Shown one piece after another: positions 61,201-64,000 of a DNA stretch of 64,000 nt (its first letter is position 1; each line of letters opens with the position of its first letter). The translations under genes and the position numbers were made by a program. The stretch covers positions 30,007,366 to 30,071,365 of the forward strand of contig OX421507.1 of the NCBI GenBank assembly GCA_949126835.1. The letters are read 5' to 3'. Below the pieces are notes generated by a model. The model saw only the letters and a list, made by a program, of their open reading frames with translations. It made no database searches and had not been told where the DNA came from. The DNA is from Anisus vortex. Its lineage: Eukaryota > Mollusca > Gastropoda > Planorbidae.

Positions 61201-61534
61201 TAGATCTATACATATAGTTTTTAATTTGTGCTACTCTGTGACGTTAGGCAACATGTCTTATCGCCATGCCTTGGGGTGGTCAGTATGTGTGTCCCTTCCA
61301 TTGATTCACCCTTAGCATTGTATAGCCTGGACATAAGAGGCACTTAGGCCTATAATTTGATTCATTAATTCATGAAATAATTATATGTAATTACCATCCA
61401 AATATAATGAATCAAATAATAGATTAAATATAAAAAAAACACTAACTCACCTGTCCTTTCCTTTGGTAAATAACTCCAAATTTAAATTTATGTGTCAAGA
61501 CATGTTCATCGTAGCTCATTACTAGCTCTGAACC
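46371..61534 (-). CDS. RAP1GAP: Rap1 GTPase-activating protein, C-terminal 528 residues in 13 exons (5' exons beyond window)
   Basis: Joining 13 GT/AG-bounded exons gives 1,587 nt in one frame, ending at TAG 46371-46373. Rap1GAP speeds GTP hydrolysis by Rap1, switching off Rap signalling in the cytoplasm and at membranes. The Rap-GAP domain runs from [19 protein letters not shown] through [57 protein letters not shown] and [21 protein letters not shown] holds the asparagine that family members use as the catalytic thumb. After the domain come a Ser-rich region, an Asn-rich stretch and [13 protein letters not shown], which corresponds to the conserved DTGLESVSSSGTP-type motif of animal Rap1GAPs. 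The last two exons form a coiled coil. The N-terminal part of the domain and any GoLoco motif would lie past 64,000. It is distinct from SIPA1-type proteins, as no PDZ follows the GAP domain. Confidence 0.95.
46950..47045 (-). repeat. SINE fragment in the last Rap1GAP intron
   Basis: In reverse orientation, GATCCCTGCCACCCTGCAGG, AGTTTTGGGCCTAG and GTGGATGTAATAATCTTCT match the body of the family B SINE at 17843-18040. The same CTCCTGCAGGG(C/T)GG word occurs at about 18840. Confidence 0.6.
47150..47300. repeat. 53-bp tandem repeat, 3 copies
   Basis: The unit contains TCCTCAATGTACTGAGGAAC, whose TCCTCA/TGAGGA arms form a short hairpin, then ATTTAG and TTTTCTTGTTTGCTG. Intron l-m. Confidence 0.9.
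47411..47919. repeat. 36-bp minisatellite, 14 copies
   Basis: The unit is TATGTATCTAATCACAGCAC then TGGATTAATAATAGTT. AATGG variants appear every second to fourth copy. The plus-strand ORF is a by-product of the 12-codon period. Intron l-m. Confidence 0.95.
48056..48147 (-). CDS. RAP1GAP: Rap1GAP exon l (coiled coil)
   Basis: 92 nt, [20 protein letters not shown] to LLRQHA, a heptad pattern with Leu/Ile at a/d positions. Acceptor TTTCTTTCAG, donor GCG|GTAAGA. Confidence 0.88.
48443..48795. repeat. About 46-bp minisatellite, 7-8 diverged copies
   Basis: The unit is AACAACCTGATATTTGACTA, ATTGACCTACTTCCATCA, TCCTATTT. Intron k-l. Confidence 0.9.
49183..49644. repeat. 12-bp minisatellite AATATAGGCTAC, about 38 copies
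   Basis: Simple 12-mer with a scattered one-base-longer AATATAGGCCTAC variant (about eight copies). Intron k-l. Confidence 0.97.
49789..49879 (-). CDS. RAP1GAP: Rap1GAP exon k
   Basis: 91 nt, [20 protein letters not shown] to FSIESD plus one base. It continues the DTGMES motif from the previous exon. Acceptor AAATTAAAG (poor pyrimidine tract, but preceded by TTTTAAATT), donor G|GTAAGT. Confidence 0.87.
50299..50470 (-). CDS. RAP1GAP: Rap1GAP exon j (Asn-rich)
   Basis: 172 nt, [19 protein letters not shown], then an Asn-rich run (N7, INNN, GNNGSNN) and QEDSDTGM. Acceptor GCATCTGCAG, donor ATG|GTAATG. The Asn run comes from an AAC/AAT microsatellite and may vary in length between individuals. 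Confidence 0.88.
50795..51020 (+). repeat. tRNA-derived SINE, family A copy 3
   Basis: GATGGCCTAGCGTTTGGC as an A-box region, GAGTTTGAATCC as the B box, then the family A body (AAAGTAAAGGCGGCTAGGCA, CCCCTAGTATGCAGTGGTCA, CAGAGACTGA). It lies in intron i-j, opposite in sense to the gene. Confidence 0.75.
51142..51249 (-). CDS. RAP1GAP: Rap1GAP exon i
   Basis: 108 nt. It completes a Gly codon and then reads [19 protein letters not shown] and [17 protein letters not shown] Pro/Ser-rich segment with likely phosphorylation sites. Acceptor TTTGTGTAG, donor AG|GTTGGT. Confidence 0.87.
51813..52099. mobile_element. Non-autonomous hAT element (MITE), 287 bp
   Basis: The ends are CATGGGTCGGGAACC and GGTTCCCGACCCCTG, inverted repeats apart from one base. 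CTTTAGAT precedes (51805-51812) and follows (52100-52107) as a perfect 8-bp target duplication, which is diagnostic of hAT transposases. It contains paired GAGCCA(C/T) motifs near the ends and no ORF. Intron h-i. Confidence 0.92.
52237..52310. repeat. TA microsatellite
   Basis: Mostly (TA)n with a few C or A interruptions. Confidence 0.95.
52395..52486 (-). CDS. RAP1GAP: Rap1GAP exon h
   Basis: 92 nt, [18 protein letters not shown] to NRDNK plus two bases. Acceptor TATGTGCAG, donor GG|GTGAGT. Linker region rich in Ser and Lys. Confidence 0.88.
53140..53750. repeat. 30-bp minisatellite, about 20 copies
   Basis: The unit is CTATGGGCTAGATAACTTAA plus ACATGTATAT. One copy has an inserted AGGCT (about 53357). 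Intron g-h. Confidence 0.96.
54100..54357 (-). CDS. RAP1GAP: Rap1GAP exon g
   Basis: 258 nt, 86 codons, [19 protein letters not shown] through DDKGTNSP. It contains the post-domain helix and the [14 protein letters not shown] basic/Ser segment, which resembles the 'ESFKRVIRSRS' region of vertebrate homologues. Acceptor TTGTTGTAG, donor CCA|GTAAGT. Confidence 0.92.
54515..54650 (-). repeat. SINE fragment, reverse orientation (copy 1)
   Basis: TTTATTTATATAGCCTGCTA, CTAGGAGCACATTTAAGA and GATATATTCTCTAGACTAG match the fragment at 57200-57310. The TTTATATAGC end is the reversed GCTATATAAA tail of family B. Intron f-g. Confidence 0.6.
54892..54978 (-). CDS. RAP1GAP: Rap1GAP exon f
   Basis: 87 nt, 29 codons, [20 protein letters not shown] through DQFAKLG: the last helix of the Rap-GAP domain. 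Acceptor TTTATAG, donor GGG|GTAAGT. Confidence 0.94.
55085..56994. repeat. 35-bp minisatellite, about 55 copies
   Basis: The unit is GTCAAGGTAAACTAGGATTA plus AACATGTTGATGTTT, with recurring 34-bp variants (one A fewer in GATTAACATG) and CTATAGTTAAAC variants at the left. A block of about 800 bp with matched variants (TTATTGTTTG, GATTATACATG) appears twice, near 55490 and 55980. Intron e-f; it ends 12 bp from the exon e donor. Confidence 0.97.
57008..57079 (-). CDS. RAP1GAP: Rap1GAP exon e
   Basis: 72 nt, 24 codons, starting [12 protein letters not shown] and ending PAEFVS. Acceptor TTCTGTAG, donor TCA|GTGAGT. A second AG (CTGTAG within the exon start) could give a shorter form. The 35-bp array in the next intron ends about 12 bases from this donor. 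Confidence 0.92.
57200..57310 (-). repeat. SINE fragment, reverse orientation (copy 2)
   Basis: TATAGCCCTGCCAACAAACA, CAGAGCACATTTAACATTGA and GGATATAATTCTCTAGGCT, similar to 54515-54650. Intron d-e. Confidence 0.6.
57505..57630 (-). repeat. Family B SINE, reverse orientation
   Basis: ATTATTTATATAGCGCTTGT is the reversed tail, followed by TTAGCATGCTCAGTGCACTC, which is the reverse of the GAGCGCACCGAGCATGCTC body word. Intron d-e. Confidence 0.65.
57676..57815. repeat. 21-bp minisatellite, about 7 copies
   Basis: The unit is AAGCTTTTCCATATAGAAGA plus C, changing to AAGCTGTTCCATATAGAAAAC in later copies. Intron d-e. Confidence 0.95.
58019..58174 (-). CDS. RAP1GAP: Rap1GAP exon d (catalytic asparagine segment)
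   Basis: 156 nt, 52 codons, phase 0. It starts [20 protein letters not shown], which carries the Asn-thumb motif HIGND, and ends SGSELPRYK. Acceptor TTTTTCAG, donor AAG|GTAAGA. Confidence 0.96.
58310..59275. repeat. 45-bp minisatellite, about 21 copies, open in frame with exon c
   Basis: The unit is ACTTCACTAGAGAAAGTCAT then ACTAAATCTGTATGTCTTCA and ATAGA. On the minus strand it has no stop and encodes repeats of [15 protein letters not shown]. It fills nearly all of intron c-d, starting about 17 bp past the exon c donor. Confidence 0.97.
59293..59422 (-). CDS. RAP1GAP: Rap1GAP exon c
   Basis: 130 nt. The first base completes the Gly codon, then [18 protein letters not shown] to YTEGDPQQ. 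Acceptor CTATCCAG, donor CAG|GTGGGA (weaker than GTAAGT). The intron that follows is open in the same frame for over 300 codons because of a 45-bp array. Confidence 0.95.
59533..59672. repeat. 11-bp minisatellite CCCTATAGTAG, about 12 copies
   Basis: Near-perfect tandem units. Intron b-c. Confidence 0.96.
59940..60575. repeat. 9-bp repeat TTTACATTC/TTTACAATC, about 70 units
   Basis: The two 9-mers alternate irregularly with occasional 8-base slips. Intron b-c. The ORFs on both strands (TIFTFF and KNVKIV repeats) come from the array. Confidence 0.96.
60625..60725 (-). repeat. tRNA-like SINE head, reverse orientation
   Basis: On the minus strand CCTGGCTGAGTGGTTACTAT (box A) is followed 30 bases later by CTGGGTTCTATTTCCC (box B). 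Intron b-c. Confidence 0.6.
60843..60943 (-). CDS. RAP1GAP: Rap1GAP exon b
   Basis: 101 nt, starting [11 protein letters not shown] and ending NFK plus two bases of a Gly codon. Acceptor ATTACAG, donor GG|GTAAGT. Confidence 0.93.
61055..61360 (+). repeat. Dispersed repeat, family C copy 2
   Basis: CACTGGTGGGCTAACTCATG, GGACAACCCCTGTTGC, GGTTCCAACACTCAGTGGGG and GACATAAGAGGCACTTAGG parallel the element at 40850-41260. Intron a-b. Confidence 0.7.
61451..61534 (-). CDS. RAP1GAP: Rap1GAP exon a (first in window)
   Basis: 84 nt, 28 codons, phase 0 at both ends, from [11 protein letters not shown] to QRKGQ. Acceptor CTACAACAG, donor CAG|GTGAGT. This is the N-terminal half of the Rap-GAP domain core. 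Confidence 0.93.
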
Positions 61535-61729
61535 CTGTTGTAGAGAAAATATTACATTGATATTATTGACTCATTCATAAATACCTAAGCTACTGTTGAA
61601 CTTGTGAGGCTGGCCCAATCCTTTTTTATGATAGTGTGATAAAATATATGCTCATATAGGTGAATATCAAAATATATAGTTATTGATAGTTGTAAACAGC
61701 AAAGCTCAAGTTTATGTGTAGTGTAACCA

Positions 61730-62119
61730 CAGGGCCGGCTCTAGAGTTTTTGATGCCCAAGGTAAAAAACAAATTCTGCGCTCTCATTAAAGTGTCTTCA
61801 GCGGGATCTGCCGGGTATGAAAATTTGGAAATGTGTTTTCTGTTAATAATTGTTATAACAAAGAATTTTATTTTATAACCTTTGATTAATGACTGGGATA
61901 TGTAAATAAAACAGTAGAATGAAATTAACAATGGATTTGTATTTAGTCTTTTATTTTGATGAATTATAGATTTATAATTAGAAATCTAAATCATTACTAG
62001 AATAGTTACATAACACACTTTAATAAAGTTTATATTTTTAGATCCCCAAATTAAAAAATATCAAAAATTTTGCGCCCTAGGCAACCGCCTAGTTTGCCTA
62101 TATGGATGAACACGCCCTG
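61730..62119. mobile_element. Non-autonomous hAT-like element, 390 bp
   Basis: It starts CAGGGCCGGCTCTAG and ends CACGCCCTG, with a short imperfect inverted end (CAGGGC). TGTAACCA precedes (61722-61729) and follows (62120-62127), an exact 8-bp duplication. There is no ORF. It lies upstream of exon a, presumably in an intron. Confidence 0.85.
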
Positions 62120-62544
62120 TGTAACCATTTGTTTTACGTTGTATTGAATTATTGAACTCAGAGCTGTCACATATGAGATAGTAGGCCTATATAATACACT
62201 CTTACACTCTTGTTTGACAATAGGCCTTTAATAATACACAGATGATAGTCTAAATTTAAAAAGATTTAATAAATGATGGACTAACTCAGCAAAAGACACA
62301 CATAACTAATTCAGTCGAAAGGCTAAAACACATCCTACCCATCCTATAATCTTAGGTCATATAACGTTTTATAAAGTCCTTTTCAAAGTCATATCTAATT
62401 AACATGTAATAGGGCCTACTGTGTAATGTGTCATTCGTCACTATTCTAATTTATATTTCACTTTCGTGTTTGAGATTATATTTTATAGAATAGTGGCTAT
62501 GCCAGTCAAAACGAAGTAGAAACAAAAGACTACAATGTGTTTTG

Positions 62545-63005
62545 TTAAAGACCAAGTGAAGAGGTTTTTCTCAAAAGAAGGAGATTTGAAATAGCCTTAT
62601 ACGGCTGTGACGTTTGAGAAGGGAAATAAATACATGAAACTTGACATTATAAATCTATATTTAACCATTTTGTTAAAAATAAGAACTGGGAAAAGATTCA
62701 AAACATGTGGCAATAGATTCAAAACATGTGACAATATTCATTTTTCCTAGTCGAAATCCTTTCTCTTATTACGTCACTTTCCTATGTTGCCGGAAATAAA
62801 AACATCTCAAATGGCTACGAGATTTGGATTTTTCCTCCAAAAAACACACACATTTTAGTGCAAATAGTGAACTAATTACTTAAAATGTATCTTTAATATC
62901 TTGTATAAATGATTTTTATTAACATTCAGATGCTGAATACACTATTTAATATCAAAATAAAATGTTAACTCAATTTTGATAAAAAGCTCTTCACTTGGTC
63001 TTTAA
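62545..63005. mobile_element. TTAA-flanked MITE, 461 bp
   Basis: TTAAAGACCAAGTGAAGAG at the left is matched by its reverse complement at the right end; the inversion continues imperfectly to about 30 bp (TTTTT(C/A)TCAAAA). TTAA at both ends fits a TTAA target duplication as used by piggyBac-type transposases, though AGACC is not the canonical piggyBac terminus. Confidence 0.75.
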
Positions 63006-63039
63006 GCGAGAAAGAAAAAAAAACAATATTACAATAAAA

Positions 63040-63760
63040 ACTGTATTTAGTTTTTGTTATTTTTTATTGTTTCTGGTCACCCTGCCCATTGCAAATGTAT
63101 ACGAATTTAATTGTTGCTCTCAAGCTTCTGCTATTAAAAAGTAGTGAATAGATGTGTTGATTTGACTTGTTATATTAATAGTATTAAATTTACAAAACAA
63201 TTATCAAAAATAAAAATAGGGGCCTACAAACACAAATACCAAACAATAAAAAAGTAAATAAGAAAAGTAGATAATAAAATTTCTTACAATAAAAACTGTA
63301 GTGAGAACTTTTTTGTCGGTATTTAATTTTTGTTCTTGCTTATTGTATCAATAAAAAACAGTATTGAGAATGTTTCTTTCAGTATTTAGGTGTTCTTTTT
63401 TTTATTGTTTCTGGACCAAGACCACCGTAAGTACTGTATATATAATGGTCTTGCCCTGACCCACAAGCATAATCATTGTTGCTGTCAAGCTTCTGGTATT
63501 AAAAAGTAGCGAACAATTGTTTTGGCTTGACTTGTTATTAATAATATTAAATGAACAAAAATACTATTAAAAGAAAAATACAAACACAAATACCAAATTA
63601 TAAAAAGTAAATTATATAAGGAGTGAGAACGTTTCTTTCGGTCTTTAGTTTTTTATTGTGTCCGGTTGCCCTTGTCCTGGCACATGCATCAAAATTGTTG
63701 CTGTCAACTTTCTGGTACTGGTATTAAAAACTAATCATTTATATATTGTTCTTTATAATT
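63040..63760. repeat. Degenerate approx. 300-bp direct repeat, 3 copies
   Basis: Words such as TTTTTTATTGTTTCTGG, ATTGTTGCTGTCAAGCTTCT and GGTATTAAAAAGTAGCGAA recur at about 63060-63160, 63390-63520 and 63640-63735, with accumulated changes. Confidence 0.7.
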
Positions 63761-64000
63761 GTAACATATGGTGATTATCAATAGGTCTAAGTTTATTATA
63801 AAATATAAATTAACAAATTAAGCAATATTGTTGATAAAATAAAGTTCTCTTTTAGAGGACATTTCTAATTTATACATTTAACTTTTGGCCTGATTAGTCA
63901 AATGGCTTAAGTAGCCTATAGAGGACAAACATACCGTATATATAAAAAAACAACATATTGACAAACTATTGGTAATTATATATATTGATGATAATACATA

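Noticed and set aside
61535..64000. Upstream Rap1GAP exons inside the window
   Set aside because: I scanned the minus strand for the conserved stretch that should precede [11 protein letters not shown] and saw no splice-bounded match. The region holds two small DNA elements and a degenerate repeat. The missing exons probably lie beyond 64,000.

Overview
The window is AT-rich eukaryotic DNA with GT/AG introns, non-LTR and LTR retrotransposons, tRNA-derived SINEs, non-autonomous DNA transposons and an exceptional load of minisatellites. The repeat style (frequent AGGCCTA words, CR1/L2-like LINE ends, AAAGGGAGAT(A/G)ACT motifs) and the animal Rap1GAP gene suggest an invertebrate, most likely a heterobranch gastropod mollusc. 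That assignment is an inference from style, not from a marker gene.

One host gene can be supported. Between 46,371 and 61,534 on the minus strand lie 13 consecutive exons encoding the C-terminal 528 residues of a Rap1 GTPase-activating protein. They hold the Rap-GAP catalytic domain with its asparagine-thumb segment, a Ser/Asn-rich linker and a C-terminal coiled coil. All splice phases agree and the exon lengths sum to 1,587 nt including the stop. The 5' exons lie beyond base 64,000. Most of its introns carry their own minisatellite and several carry a SINE or a small DNA transposon.

The rest is accessory DNA. 1-259: a LINE fragment. 1.15-2.83 kb: a 29-bp minisatellite. 4.3-4.96 kb: a 27-bp minisatellite. 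5.08-9.54 kb: a 5'-truncated, non-autonomous Gypsy-type LTR element (+ strand) whose 3' LTR cuts into a CR1/Jockey-like LINE at 9.54-12.27 kb (- strand). 12.5-20 kb: a run of minisatellites with SINEs and LINE remnants. 20.4-24.5 kb: a decayed LINE 3' end and a nest in which a TIR transposon sits inside an LTR-type insertion, which itself sits inside a 40-bp minisatellite. 24.7-31.1 kb: two large arrays (22-bp pyrimidine-rich; 72-bp in about 56 copies). 31.5-32 kb: a 46-bp array. 34.18-40.53 kb: a complete copy of the non-autonomous LTR element (- strand) with matching 627-bp LTRs and an ATAG target duplication. 41.9-45.1 kb: further minisatellites, two of them inside a TIR-bounded element. 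61.7-63.8 kb: two small DNA elements and a degenerate triplicated repeat.

The main unusual content is the LTR family. It encodes one long ORF (SAP-like N-terminus, coiled coil, SCAN-like Gag, CCHC knuckle, DTGAS protease, integrase remnant, terminal membrane segment) with no reverse transcriptase. Also unusual are the number of private minisatellites in a single gene's introns and one array that continues a coding exon in frame through its splice donor.
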